A stretch of 64,000 bases of DNA from Apostichopus japonicus (GCF_037975245.1 NC_092563.1:26320960-26384959); one strand, 5' to 3'. Counted from the stretch's first letter, positions 24,656 through 38,000 are shown. Numbers and translations: made by a program. The notes: generated by a model from the sequence alone, not told the origin.

Positions 24656-25045
24656 CGATAGGCTTTTTGTACTTAATGTGGTCAACCTATATACCAAATA
24701 TGAAATCAATCCAAGCTTTGCTTCTTGAGATATCATGTTTACAAGCTTTTCACTATTTGACCCCTGGTGACCCCAAGTGACCTTTGACCTACACCAAAAA
24801 CAATAGGCTTCATGTACTAAATGTGGTACTTTTACATACAAAATATGAGATCAGTCCAAGCTTTGTTTGTTGAGATATCATGTTTACAAGCTTTTCACTA
24901 TTTGACCCCTGGTGACCTTAAATGACCTCTGACCTACACCAAAAACAATAGGCTTCTTGCACTCAATAAGGTACTCCTATGTACCAAATATGAGAACTGT
25001 ACAAGATTCACTTCTTGAGATATCGTGTTTACAAGCTGGGCGTCA
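24656..25045 (+). repeat. ~145-bp tandem repeat with TGACCTTTGACC motif
   Basis: About 2.7 units. Each has AATAGGCTTC near the start, GAGATATCATGTTTACAAGC in the middle and TTTGACCCCTGGTGACC near the end. A (CA)n tract and a GATTGCAAAGGTTACG-like end follow to about 25285. Single-unit relatives are at 3590-3770 and 52930-53080. A dispersed repeat family is likely. Confidence 0.7.
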
Positions 25046-25285
25046 CAAACGCACACACATACACACACATGTTTGTGTTTCATTCAGACCGAGGACCCCA
25101 TTGTATTTTCCATTGTTCAAATTCACGTACCCTAACTTTAACAATACCCCATACAATAGAATTCTTCCGAGGACGTGGTGATTCTTTAGAAATCACAACC
25201 GAGGACCTGAAATTCTTTTGTTCAAGTCCTCGGTCAGATAGCAAAACAAACGCACACACGCACGCATGATTGCAAAGGTTACGAT

Positions 25286-25764
25286 TGTCATCGAAACCCA
25301 AAATTGCATATCTAGTAGTCCTTATTACTGCCTTCATATTTTTATAGAGATTATTTTTACCATTCATTTCTGGTTGCCAACTTTTTATACTACATACACA
25401 CCAGCTCAGTTATGAATTATTGAATTCTGTTGCCTTCTGTAGCACCAGTGATGAAATGGGCCATTAAGATTAATACTGTTATGACATGTGTGAAGATACA
25501 TGTCAGATTGTAACTTCACTTGCTAGAAAGAACCACTTAACGAAAGGACAGACCAGATTTGGAAACATGGCAACAGGGAGGGGGCAAATAGGTATCTGAG
25601 ATTGGCGAGGTGAGGATGGGGGCTGGCCAGAGAACAGGAGGACAAGGATGCAAAGAAATTAGGATAGATGATTGAATACAATAATTAGAAATGAATGATT
25701 ATCCACGATGAAGAATGTAAAGTCACATTAACCGATATAACAATAACTCTGACAGTCCACTTAC
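25286..25764 (-). other. SIAE copy B, remnant of intron 8
   Basis: On the minus strand it starts with the donor gtaagt and follows intron 8 of copy C for about 400 nt (equivalent to 47819-48200), then breaks off into the tandem repeat. Confidence 0.75.
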
Positions 25765-25919
25765 GCATCATCCGGTGATTCAGGATCAGGCAGGTCCAAC
25801 GACACAGCCATGAACACTTTTTCCATCATAGGATTAGGAACATAACCGTAACTCGCAGTCTGAGCCCGGCGGATTAATGGATAGTTGGTATTGATGCAAG
25901 GAACGTTAGAAGTACACAG
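25765..25919 (-). pseudogene. SIAE: SIAE copy B, exon 8 (intact exon in a broken gene)
   Basis: 155 nt, with the same length, phase and splice sites (tctttcag acceptor, gtaagt donor) as exon 8 of copy C. It encodes LCTSNVPCINTNYPLIRRA and then SYGYVPNPMMEKVFMAVSL. Several residues differ from copy C, with no stop or indel. It is called pseudogene only because flanking exons are missing. Confidence 0.85.
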
Positions 25920-25992
25920 CTGAAAGATTATCACAGAAATACCACATTATTTCAATTGATGACAAAACAGTATGCACTCTTGACCCAGAGGT

Positions 25993-26125
25993 ATGGGGTG
26001 GGAGCAGTGGGGCCATGAACCCCAACATCCAAATGTAAAGGGTGGCAGCAGTGGGGCCATGAACCCCAACCTCCAAAGGTAAGGGGTGGGAGACGTGGGG
26101 TTAAGAACCCCAACCTCCATCATCA
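25993..26125. repeat. 43-bp minisatellite, about 3 units (intron 7 of copy B)
   Basis: Units contain GGGGCCATGAACCCCAAC. This is the inverted equivalent of the longer array at 47330-47590. Confidence 0.85.
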
Positions 26126-26266
26126 GTTGGGGCTAAATCATTCTTATTTATCTTAAATTTAGTCTGGAAAGAATTGTTTCAGAGAAGGTCAGACAAAACT
26201 GAGGGCATTAAACAATGGCAATGATAAGGTTGTAACCAGGATAGATACAGTTTGTTTCATCCTCAC

Positions 26267-26397
26267 CTGCACAAAACCAAATGGGAAGGCTACTTCGGTG
26301 TTTCCTCCCGTCCCTTCATACCACTTACGACGCCAGTCGTTAATCATCGCAGGAAATAAGCAAGCATATCTATCGGATTCAGCGGCGTTAGCTTCTC
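26267..26397 (-). pseudogene. SIAE: SIAE copy B, exon 7 (intact exon in a broken gene)
   Basis: 131 nt with good splice sites (ctcttgcag and gtgagg). It encodes GEANAAESDRYACLFPAMIN, DWRRKWYEGTGG and FPFGFVQ, almost identical to exon 7 of copy C (46348-46478). The frame is open. Confidence 0.88.
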
Positions 26398-26984
26398 CTG
26401 CAAGAGAAGATGAAATCATTTCAAATCATTCTACAGTCAAAACTGTCAAACAAACGATTTGGGAAAGGATGCTTCAGATTAGTTAGTTAGATTTCTAATT
26501 GTTTATCATTTATAGTCTGCCAAAAAAACTATATATACTTCTGAGGTATTTACGTGTTACATATCAGCACAAATAATAAAATAAAATCTTACTTTTACGA
26601 AGAAAATACTCCACATTCAGTGCCAGCTTGAAACTACCCTTGGTCTAGCCAACGACCCAAATCAACCTTCGGGCCTTTGAACACAATCTCCTTATTCATT
26701 GCCTGTATTGCCTCAAGATCTTACTGAAAATACAGCTCTTCTCTCAGTATCTTCAACATCCTCACTCCTCCATCCTCCCCCAAAAGACGCAAATACACAC
26801 ACAACAACTCCCTTTATACCTCACCATAGTACAACACCCTTCCCATCCGACCATACCCACCAAAGAAATGACAAATTTTGCTCAAATTGTTTTTATTGCT
26901 CCCAACTGACCTAATCTAGTTCAAAAGCAGGAATATATGCTTTGATGTTCCTAATATATAAATGTATAAAAATGACAGACATAC

Positions 26985-27108
26985 CTTGATGCCATAAAAC
27001 TCCTTTGATGGTGAAATTTAACAATGGATGAATCATAGCGTTCCATAATATGCTTTCTCCACTCGGACCTTCCACCCCCATTCTCTCCCAGATATTCATT
27101 GGCTTCGA
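26985..27108 (-). pseudogene. SIAE: SIAE copy B, exon 6 (5' truncated)
   Basis: The 3' 124 nt of exon 6: SKPMNIWERMGVEGPSGESI, LWNAMIHPLLNFTIKGVLWH and Q, then donor gtatgt. The first 31 nt are replaced from about 27110 by a repeat that recurs at 56818-57100, so exon 6 was cut by the rearrangement or insertion. Exons 1-5 are absent. With the missing exons 9 and 10 this makes copy B a dead fragment. Confidence 0.87.
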
Positions 27109-27110
27109 CA

Positions 27111-27780
27111 TATACAAAAGTCTACTTGGATTATCTTGTTCCCTGATTTTCTTTCTGCAGACGCCCATGTATTTCTCCAAACTAAATTTCTAAGCCATGA
27201 GATCTAAAACTTAAGGAGGTTTAGGAGCATCATTAGGTCTGGGAAGTGTTATTTCCGGCGATCTGGAAGGTATATTTGCCCCAAAAAAATCGTACGCTAC
27301 GCGCGAACCCATGGTCGTGCTCCGCTTAGATAGTGTCATAGAACAGACACGCGTCCCCACCATTATCCAAGACTGATCTGCGCCCATGCTCAAAACAATG
27401 CTGGATCAAACTGCGCCAAAGTTCAATACAGGGGAACTTGAAATGCAGCTATTGGTCAAGACCAATTGGTGGGGACACGGTACAGTATATCGTGTCCCCA
27501 CTACTGAAAAAGTTGGTGGGGACGCGTCCCGCTGTCCTCACCAGGATCTGCGCCCATGGTTTGGAGGCTGTTTATCGTGGAACGCCATTTTCATGCTCAC
27601 TGATATGATGTGATATCTGCTGTTTGCTTTACAAATTCGAATAATTTTGTCACTGTTCCTCTTTCTCTTCCCGTTTTCTTGCCGTATTTTCTACTCCATG
27701 CTTTTCTCCTGTTCTCTCTTTCTTCTTTTTCTTTTCCTTCCTTCACCTCGTTGAAGTTGGCAAGTGTATACAGTTCCAAA
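27111..27780. mobile_element. fragment of hAT-type non-autonomous element
   Basis: Matches two stretches of the C-flank elements: 27111-27380 resembles 56820-57100, and 27575-27760 resembles 59490-59550 plus 60115-60200. It contains one copy of the shared ~90-bp module (minus, about 27251-27337) and a pyrimidine-rich tail. Clear terminal repeats are not visible. Confidence 0.55.
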
Positions 27781-28187
27781 GCTATTTCAACAGCAACAAA
27801 AAGTTATTTTGTGTATGTCTGTTGTGGGGTGAAGTTAGCGCTATGAGCTACAAGTTCCAATGCGCAAGGTGGGGGAAAGGGGCTAGAAATAATGTGTGGG
27901 TCAATTCTAACTCGGTTTTCGGTCGTTAATTGTTGATGTAGCCTACCAGGTAAAAGGTTTAAAAGACTTTTACAATTTCAAATTTAATAATTTGATTTAT
28001 TATGCCATTTGGAGCACATAACATAGGCTATAACAGAACATTACTGGCAAAACTAGGGGGGGGGGTTGATTGTGTGGGCCAACCGACCCTCTTCAAAAAG
28101 TGGGGGGTTAAAAAAAAAACCCACCCCCCTGTTTCTCCTCCACTGGCTGCTATTGTTATCAAATTAATAAATTATCTCATTCCATAG

Positions 28188-28315
28188 GTCAAGAGACAGA
28201 AGACGAATCGGCGGGTCGAGACTTCTTGGAGCAACTAATCTGCGAGGTGGAAGCAAGAACAAAAGCAAAGATGGGAAAACGACAGTTCATGGACGTGCCG
28301 TGTGGAAAGAGCTAG
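28188..28315 (+). CDS. possible terminal exon of an unidentified gene
   Basis: A good acceptor (attatctcattccatag) opens onto a phase-2 frame of 41 codons ending in TAG. It reads ETEDESAGRDFLEQLICEVE and then a basic stretch (KAKMGKRQF) ending CGKS. The composition is protein-like and differs from the surrounding DNA, but I do not recognise the family. A second frame is also open across the same stretch, no upstream exon was found, and there is no clear AATAAA after it. Weak call. Confidence 0.25.
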
Positions 28316-31043
28316 TTGCCAAGGCGACATTGTATATGTTTGTTGTGTTGTAATAATGTGTTTGTACTGAATAATAACTTGTGTAAACATTGATCGAGTG
28401 ATTAAGAGTTGTTTGACCAAAATGGTGCTTTGTTAATATTTGTATTATCCTAGCCTTGATTATGCATGTGACTCGATTATGCTCTGTACATGCTACAGCT
28501 GATGCGCTTTAAGTTAAAATCGTCAACATTGTTGTTCCGTGTGGAGATTTATTTGTCATCTTGTAATCAACGTAGACTGTACTGTGATTTTGAACTTTAG
28601 TTTGCAACGTCGGTTCAACAGTCTTTCGTTTATATTAAGGCTACCCCCCCCCCCCCCCCTCTTAGACAGTCGGATAGACATATAGACATTTTCATAGCAG
28701 TATTTATTGCGTTGAAGACCACTTAGCCTATATAGAGTGGGCCCCAACAAAAGTCACTGAAGGGAGCACCATAAACTTTATGTCTGCATACTATAGGCGT
28801 TCAAGCCGGAGAGGGGCGGGCCACTAAATTGATTGGCTGAGAATGCAGAGGTTCGCGAAAAGGAAGGACTGGGCGGAACACTGGTGAGCGACAGTTTTCT
28901 CAGACATATCGTGGTCTCCCGTAACGGTTTTCAAGCACAAATAACACACATGGATAAGAAATTAGCTGGAAAAAGTCACATCGACTGTTACTTGCTTGAA
29001 ATGGTCTACTATTCAAAGTGAAATTTTGTACCTTAGCAAGCAATAGTACAAATTCCATCGTAACAGTAACGCCATGATATTTCAATTAATGACCCATGCA
29101 ATATTGAAATAATTAATTGTGTCACTGACTAGTAAATGGGCCAGATTTGTTCGGATCTGGTTCCTCCAAACCACGTATATTGCGGGAAATCATTCTATGG
29201 CAAGCCAACACAACGGCTGTATATGTTATGTCGAAACTACCAGTCTCCATTCTCGCAATATGTTGGCAACCCTTCTACGATACTTCGACAACTCTTTGTT
29301 CAAAATATTATAATGGATTAAAATATATTACCATAATATGGTATAGCTATAGACGAGAATGTTCCGTGCAGGTAAGGTCAGAATTAGAACTAGACATGGC
29401 TCTATATGTTGCTTCACTTTTTAGACAACTCAAACAAAAAGACAAAAGGGAGACCTTACCCGTGTTGCCAGGTTCACAAGATGGACGTGTCTGATGCCGG
29501 AAGCACATGATACATTCTTTTTCATTGTAATTTACATTTTAAATTACAAAACAAGCCGTAACGTTATGCAAACAAAGATTTGTGGTTGTTGCTGTTGTAG
29601 TAATAAACTCACAATTCACTCCCAAAATTCCAAGAACGGGTTCTCTGGAAGTTTGTTATGCATTGCAGAACTTCGATGACGCGTTGATAAATGTATCACA
29701 CATGATTAAATATGCCACACTCATTGGTTTATTGAGCACGCCCAAATAGGCAACCATTATGGCTCCCGTTGGCTTTCCATACTATGTCGCATAGTTCCGT
29801 GGATTCCACACATCTGACAGAGATGGAAATCATGTCTCAATATACATAGGTACAAATACGAGTCGGCATCGTGTATAAATTTAAAAGAAAATATATTACA
29901 CCCTGAAAACTATCCGAGCTCTTCCCTTCATAGAGGCTGATTTCATGATCTTGAAATTTGCTGAAATGCTTATTAATCTTGTACATGTTTATAATCTCTT
30001 AGAACAATGGTATTATCATCACCTTGAAGTTGTTCAATTTGTTCTGGCTATGTTAATGCAGGGTTGTTGCCCTGGTTTGTGGGAAATAAATTGAGGTTGC
30101 AGGTGCGCGCATAAACAGATGGTTAGATTAAGCTTATGATATGTCGATTGTTAACTTTAATGTTCGTCATGACATGCATGTGTTGAAAAGACAAAGAACA
30201 TATATGCAAGCAGAATAACAGGTGGCCCTATAGTACGATATGTTATATAAACTACACTGGTTGCAAAATATTTCGAGACCTTAATTCACATGCATGTAAA
30301 TGTATATGATCAATTAACAAAATATGCGTAAAATAATCTCGGCATAGTTAATAACTATCCTTTCTCTTTTGGGAATGGAGGAGTGATCGGGGCACCGGGA
30401 AGCAGCTGGTAACTTAGTGGATAAGGACCGGTCGGCTTTATGAAATCAGTGGGGAGCCTGCAGAGGGCGCCTCATATTAAAGGCATTGCATAACGTTAAA
30501 AACAAGGCATGTTATACCTCGATCACCGCCTTCCCATATGATTACGGATTCAGTTTATTATGTCTGTCTGGTATGTGATTTCCCCAAACTAACCAGACTG
30601 TCCCGCACCGAACGGGGTGGGGGGGGGGGCGGGGAATAAATTGTACTGAATCGGACGTGACTTTGAAGCCTTGTCTGTCTTTGATTTTAATTTGTGGGGT
30701 GGGTGGTGCGAGGGGACGATACGGGCTGAGGGAAGGGACTGAAAAAATTAGTTACACATTCTCTACGGTTTCGGAGTTAAAAGATAGATTGAGTTTGATA
30801 TCGAAATGCTTTCAGAAAAATAGTGGAACAGAAGAAAGTTGTACTCGTAAACCTATTTCAAAATTTCGATACACACTGTCAAAATGTCGACCTTTTTTTA
30901 TTTTTTACACTGAAACTTTTTACATGGGGAGCATTCAAAAAATGTTGAGATAAAACAATCGATTTTCTTAGATGAAATTGTGAAATCCGGGACAACTTAC
31001 ATCCACAAAGGTAAAAATCTCCTGGGAAAGAAGGCTCAAGATC
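28316..31043. other. intergenic DNA upstream of SIAE copy C
   Basis: Mostly unassigned. A GC box (GGGGCGGGCC, 28813-28822) and an inverted CCAAT box (ATTGG, 28832-28836) lie close together and could be a promoter, with no gene tied to it. There are poly-C or poly-G runs near 28645 and 30618. No convincing exon seen. Confidence 0.35.
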
Positions 31044-31234
31044 AGGCGCGTAGCCTGGGGGGGGGGGGGCAGCCGCTCCCCCACTTGAGCATATTTTTAA
31101 TTTTTTTTAAAATGATTTTATGATATCGCTAGTATTTTCAAAAGAGGAATTATAAGCTGCAACTTACAAGGCCTGGGAAGTGACGACAAAATTCAGAAAA
31201 TTGACGTTTTGACGAGATAACGGATCTCGTCAAT

Positions 31235-31588
31235 CAAGGGCGTAGGAACCGGGGGGGCAGTGAAAAATGTGAGAGGGCGGAAGTATCATTCCGCCCCCCG
31301 GTTCGCAAGTCAGAAAACCCCTTTTTCATTTCCAAATGAGAAAAAAAATCTCATTTGGAGCACCAAATTGCATCTAAGGCCAGGTGAAAATACAAAATTG
31401 AGTTTACAAAATGGAGCGGGTGTTGAAGTGTGCTATATTGCACCAAATTGCATCTGAGGCCACCTGGAAATGCAAAGAATTCCAAAGGGGAGGGGGACAC
31501 CCCCTCCCCTTAGACCCCTCCCCCAGGCTGACCATCAGTCTTCAGCCCCCCCCCCCCCCCCACTCAAAAGTACCTTCCTACGCCACTG
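31235..31588. mobile_element. hAT-type miniature element, 354 bp
   Basis: Ends are CAAGGGCGTAGGAACC and, inverted, CAGTGGCGTAGGAAGG. A perfect 8-bp target duplication TCGTCAAT flanks it (31227-31234 and 31589-31596). It is non-coding and lies about 400 bp upstream of the SIAE start codon. Confidence 0.83.
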
Positions 31589-31651
31589 TCGTCAATGCAA
31601 CAATTTTCTGCAAATTGACGGGTTGCACAGTTACTACCATCTCGACAAAAC

Positions 31652-31693
31652 GACAAAATTCAGAAAATTGACGTCAATTTTCTGAATTTTGTC
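31652..31693. repeat. perfect 42-bp palindrome
   Basis: GACAAAATTCAGAAAATTGAC followed directly by its exact reverse complement, no loop. Related half-sites (CAGAAAATTGACG, CAATTTTCAGAAAA) surround it at 31190 and 31710. Confidence 0.9.
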
Positions 31694-31986
31694 ACGTTAC
31701 CATCTCGACAACTCATCAATTTTCAGAAAACTGTCGTTTTGTCAAGTTGGTAACTCGTCAATGCAATGTCCCTTCTACGCTTCCGTATTACCGACTCAGT
31801 TTCCCTGCTCCCATCAGTTCAAGGGCAGAACGCTAGTAATACAAATAAGACAAACGAGTCCACTGGTTCCGCTCTCGTGACAGAGCAACAACAAAGCACT
31901 TTACGTCATGCAATATAACCTTGTACCATAAATTGAAGTTGTACACTTTTCACTAGAACTTAGATTGAGCTAAAGACACTGCCAAA

Positions 31987-32059
31987 ATGTCGCTCAGATA
32001 CTCACAGGATTTGATTTATGCTGTGATTGCCCTCTGCATGTCATCGGCATACATTTGTG
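31987..32059 (+). CDS. SIAE: SIAE copy C exon 1 (start codon, signal peptide)
   Basis: ATG in a good context (gccaaaATG) and 24 codons with a hydrophobic core AVIALCMSSA. It ends in phase 1 at TGTG|gtatga, and joining to exon 2 makes Asp. This start was chosen because it alone supplies a signal peptide in frame with exon 2. Confidence 0.85.
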
Positions 32060-35000
32060 GTATGAACTGGTCTTTATTCTTAAGTTTAAAGGCGTATTTC
32101 AAGCCGGTCAGACAACACTTTACGCCGAGGAGTATTAAATTTACTAGCTTAGGCTATATGCAATAGGCCCTCATCATGCTAGTCTAGGCCGAGGTTAAGA
32201 AACGTCTGAAGTTGTTATTATCGCGTGAATCATTTACACCAGTGGCAATTTGTAGCCATAACCTACATTCACATTAACATGAACTAATCGCACTTGTTTT
32301 TACTCCTAGGCAGCATAAAAGAGCACTAATTTGTATGATTACAAGGGACGAAATAGTTTTAGAGAATTGATTAGCAATAATTGCTCGACAATTCTTGGAA
32401 ATAGCAATTAGCATTAGCAGGTACTGCATCTTTTGCTAATCAAAAGTAATATTGATTAGCAACTGGCAATTCTTGGGTAGCAAATTGCTATGCGAACCCA
32501 GTTATTTTGCCCCTTGGATTAGAAGGAGTTTTACATATTGGTTGAGGAAATAAATTATGCACACACACAGTACACTTGACTTTGGCAGTAAGGCCTTTGA
32601 CAATAGGTACAGACATCAAATTTTAAACAACTAAGCTAGTATATGCTTTGTAGGGGAAGAGGGTGTGGAATTGGGTTGGTACGTTGTTGGTTAAGCTGGT
32701 AAGTTGCATTCAATGATATAGAGAGTGTTTATTACAGTCAATGTTCATGAGTTCTCTTGATCTTGGCAAAGAGAGAAAAAAAATGTTAACCATGAAAGAA
32801 CCTACTGTATGTAGCATGGTGGATTGGTGGGCTCATAATTGACACACTTAAGGATTTGATCAACGATGTCTATCAAGGAAAAAATCCAATCATTCAACTG
32901 TATGTGTTTTTCGTATGTGTAGTTCCTCCAAAATGTTATGATCTCAAAATATTTAAGGTTCTGTGCTTATGCACCGTACAATTGATTAGTATTTGACCAC
33001 AAAATGTCTGCCGTATCAAGTTCTTTCATACCCCTAAATTGACACATGCGTCGATAAACTAACTGTAGTGTAGGCTTCAGTAAACATCCATTGACTTTGG
33101 ATGCTGTTTGCAATGCTCTGAGCCTCTTAGCTCAGACAGGTCAGGTCCCAGAGAGTAGCGTTATCATATTGAGTTAATGTTGGTTATTTTTAGGGTGTAA
33201 GATTTCCAAATGTCCAAAAATTGTGCAAAACTGGGGGGAGGGTGTTAAAAGTTTAAAAAGTACCACAATTTAGTCGGCAAATAGCTGAAATGGATTCAAA
33301 CTCATGAAATATGTGATTCTGCTTGACTGCAAAAGTTTAGGTTGCCTGCTGTATCATTGCAAGTAATAACTGAAGGTGCGTCAATTACGGGGGTGCGTCA
33401 ATTATGAAGCCTTTACTATACTTGAAATGGTTATGCGACATTCAGTTCTGTATATATTATAGCTTTTCAATGTTGCGAACCATCTAATATTGTAAGTAAT
33501 ATCAATCAATTTTGAATCGAGGTAATGAATTGTCAATGAAGATTGCCATCCAAAGAATTTCACTGTGCATATTTACAATTGCTTTCATCTGGTTCATAAC
33601 CTCATTTCTGCAGATGGAGCATCTACAGGCAACCTCTCTTTGGCCTCTTACTACAGTGATCATATGGTTCTCCAGATGGGCCCCAAATCTGCAATCATAT
33701 GGGGTTATGCAAATGCTGGACAAAAGATAGCTGTGACTTTCAAAGAAAAACTTTACAAAGCTGTTGCAACACCAGGTGAAGAATCAGTTCATTAGGATTG
33801 TATGAATTATTCAACAATAGCTTGTGGAATTTTTGCAGTATACTACTTCACATAAAATGGATTGAGCATTTATTCTTGTTGTGACACATTGCTTTCAACG
33901 TATTCATCCCTCTGCAGTCACTGAATGTAATATAAATAATATGGCATCTGGAGGCCAGTTTCCATTTATTCACTAAATGGGGAAAAACTGTTTATCAGAA
34001 CCGTTTAACGGTCTTATTCCAGCACAGTTTGTTAGCCATGTTCTTGCTTTCTTGGGCAAGTTTAAGTCTGAAGGCTTCTAAACATTCACTATACATGGAA
34101 ATTATGACTTGTTTGTTTCCATTTTCTCTTCTTATGCAAAACAATTTTTCGCAACCAGCTTCTCCTCACATGGAGTTAAACAACAAGTCTTTATCGCTAG
34201 TGAACTGTCACCAATTGCCTTGTCCCAAAGACACAGGTCTCTTCTTTGCAAAAAATCTTGGCAAGAGTACAAGACTACCAAGTACACACTCAGTCCTACA
34301 TATATGCTGTGTTGTATAAATTACTGTAGCAATTCCATTTGTCTTTATGCAACAATAGTACCTGGGAGAAAATTAATAAAAAATCCTACATATATGCTGT
34401 GTTGTATAAATAACTGTAGCAATTCCATATTTCTTTATGCATAACAATGGTACCTGGGAGAAAATTAATAAAAAAATTAAACCTGTGACATTTCTTAGTT
34501 CAAGTATCATTTTATTATGTTAGTTCAACTATCAGTATCATCTCCAGATGTTATTAGCTTATTACCAGAGCAACTACAAGCTTGACATTGTGATCTTACG
34601 TGCTTTTTGTACTACATTTTTGTAGTAAAGTAATTGTGCCTAGATGCATGACTACCTTTCAGTATATATATTAAATGTTCATACTGGTTTATATAATGTA
34701 CTGTGGTACAATGTGTATCAAATGATTTCAGTTCCAATATGAGGGACAAGGTCATATTTTAAGATATGAAACATAACCAATTTCAAAAGGAAGGGGAGAG
34801 AGTGAATAAGTGCTTTGTTTGTAAACATATTTTATATTGGGGAAGGGATTGAAGTGGGTGGACACTACCACATGGTCTTGTTGTACTCCAAATGGAAGAA
34901 TGAAGCAATATACAAATTTATACAAGGTATACATATGAATACTACTCTTCCAACAAAACAAAAAAAGCCTAAAAATAATTTATCAGTACTCAATGGAGGA

Positions 35001-38000
35001 CTTTGTGCAAAATATATTAGAAATGAAAGTTCCTAGTAATATTTCTATAGCTATTCTGGTTTTCAAAATATTCATCTTTAAAATATGCTACATCTCTGCA
35101 ATCTCCTTTAAGTTTTAAGTTAATGATAATTCAGCTCCTAAATGCAGGCTAATGTTAATGTCAGTCCATGTTTTGCATCACATTCAACAACCCGAACAAT
35201 ATCTGTTAACTTTTAAGTAAATCACAAATATCACAATTAGTTTTCTTCCTAAAGAAATCCTTTCACTATAGGGCTGGACTGCTCAGGTTATGCAAGAGAA
35301 CACAACACTTGTATGAATTCACTGGTTTGAATCCTATTTTAGCCAATATTTCAAAGGATCTGAATTGAATTATTAATATTACTTTATTATAATTACTTCC
35401 AGGGTTATAGCCACGCCGGCCGGCGGCAGCCGTTGGTAACCGCCACTCACGTCTGCCGGCCGGCATTGGAAGTGAATAAACAGTCCACCGGCCGGCACAA
35501 AAAAATAGTAAAATGCTTGTGAAATACAACAAAAGTAACAAATTTATCTTTCCCTTGCCGTAAAACATGATAATAACGTCACCTTTTTATGTTATTTACC
35601 AAAATACCCTCGACCCCCACCGGGGCGTTGCCCTGGACCCCACCAGGGGCCCTTAAGCGGGCCCCTGGACCCCCGGCCGTGAGATGCGAGAGCTTCGCTC
35701 GCTACGCTTCGCAAATTTATTTAACCAGCGCTCACAATCTCCTAGCTATAACCCTGCTTTCTTCCTTTTTTCATCATCATCTAGATACCTTCTACTCCAG
35801 TGCAGTATGGAAGGTGGCTCTTGACCCCACACCTCCCAGTGGTCCTTTTAATATCACCATAACTACTGTCACTGACCACATGTCAGAGGGAGAAGAAATC
35901 CTACTGCAAGACGTCCTGTTTGGTGACATCTGGCTATGTAGTGGACAGAGCAACATGGCCTTCCCTGTACCAGCTGTACGTATCAAATAATTAGACTCTT
36001 AGAGGTCACTTCAGAGTAGATGACTATTTAAAGGATATATGTTCTCATTATATATTTTGTTTCATTCTGTATACTGTCCAGATTCTGTATAACTTTCTAT
36101 GTGTGGACAGAGAAGTTACCATCAGTAACATGCAAGAAATGTAATGAACACTTGCAAATAGTTGATGCCAAAAATATGAAAAAAAAACTGTTATAACATT
36201 TTCTAATAATGACTAATAGTGAAATAGTTGGATTACTGTAGATGGAATAGAGGATGCCAAAAATAAGTTTAGGAAACAAAGTTCTACAATGTTGTAATCA
36301 TGGATCTAGGAGTTACCAGTGCTCTCTATCTGCTTCACAATAACAATAGCAATTTTGTAGTCATGTAGTCGTGGATCTAGGAGTGACCAGTGCTGTCTTC
36401 TGCTTCATGCAATAACAATAGCAATGTTGTTGTCGTGGATCTAGGAATCACCAGTGTTGTCTATCTGCTTCATACAATATCAATAGCAATTTTGTAGTCA
36501 TGTAGTCATTGATCTAGGAGTTACCAGTGCTGTCTGTCTGCTTCATACAATAACAATAGCAATTTTGTAGTCATGTAGTCGTGGATCTAGGAGTTACGAG
36601 TGCTGTCCAGTCTGTCTGCTTCATACAATAACAATAGCAATGTTGTACAGGTAGTCATGTAGTTGTACTGTAGATCTAGGAGTTACCAGTGCTGTCTATC
36701 TGCTTCATACAATAGCAATAGCAATGTTGTAGTCATGTAGTCGTGGATCAAAGAGTTACCAGTGATGTCAGATCTGCTTCATACAATAACAATTGATAGC
36801 AATGTTGTAGTCATGTAGTCGTGGATCTAGGAGTTACCAGTAATGTCTATCTGCTTCATACAATAGCAATAGCAATGTTGTAGTCATGTAGTCGTGGATC
36901 TAAGAGTTACCAGTGATGTCAGATCTGCTTCATACAATAACAATTGATAGCAATGTTGTAGTCATGTAGTCGTGGATCTAGGAGTTACCAGTAATGTCTA
37001 TCTGCTTCATACAATAACAATAGCAATGTTGTAGTCATGTAGTCGTGGATCTAAGAGTTACCAGTGATGTCAGATCTGCTTCATACAATAACAATTGATA
37101 GCAATGTTGTAGTCATGTAGTCGTGGATCTAGGAGTTACCAGTAATGTCTATCTGCTTCATACAATAGCAATAGCAATGTTGTAGTCATGTAGTCGTGGA
37201 TCTAAGAGTTACCAGTGATGTCAGATCTGCTTCATACAATAACAATTGATAGCAATGTTGTAGTCATGTAGTCGTGGATCTAGGAGTTACCAGTAATGTC
37301 TATCTGCTTCATACAATAACAATAGCAATGTTGTAGTCATGTAGTCGTGGATCTAAGAGTTACCAGTGCTGTCAGATCTGCTTCATACAATAACAATTGA
37401 TAGCAATGTTGTTGTCATGTAGTCGTGGATCTAGGAGTTACCAGTGATGTCTATCTGCTTCATACAATAACAATTGATAGCAATGTTGTAGTCATGAAGT
37501 CGTGGATCTAGGAGTGACCAGTGCTGTCTTCTGCTTCATGCAATAACAATAGCAATGTTGTTGTCGTGGATCTAGGAGTTACCGGTGCTGTCTATCTGCT
37601 TCATACAATAGCAATAGCAATGTTGTAGTCATGTAGTCGTGGATCTAAGAGTTACCAGTGATGTCAGATCTGCTTCATACAATAACAATTGATAGCAATG
37701 TTGTAGTCATGTAGTCGTGGATCTAGGAGTTACCAGTAATGTCTATCTGCTTCATACAATAACAATAGCAATGTTGTAATCATGTAGTCGTGGATCTAAG
37801 AGTTACCAGTGATGTCAGATCTGCTTCATACAATAACAATTGATAGCAATGTTGTAGTCATGTAGTCGTGGATCTAGGAGTTACCAGTAATGTCTATCTG
37901 CTTCATACAATAACAATAGCAATGTTGTAGTCATGTAGTCGTGGATCTAAGAGTTACCAGTGATGTCAGATCTGCTTCATACAATAACAATTGCTAGCAA

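Noticed and set aside
30395-30480. tRNA-like A box (TTAGTGGATAAGG)
   Set aside because: No B box and no cloverleaf could be drawn.
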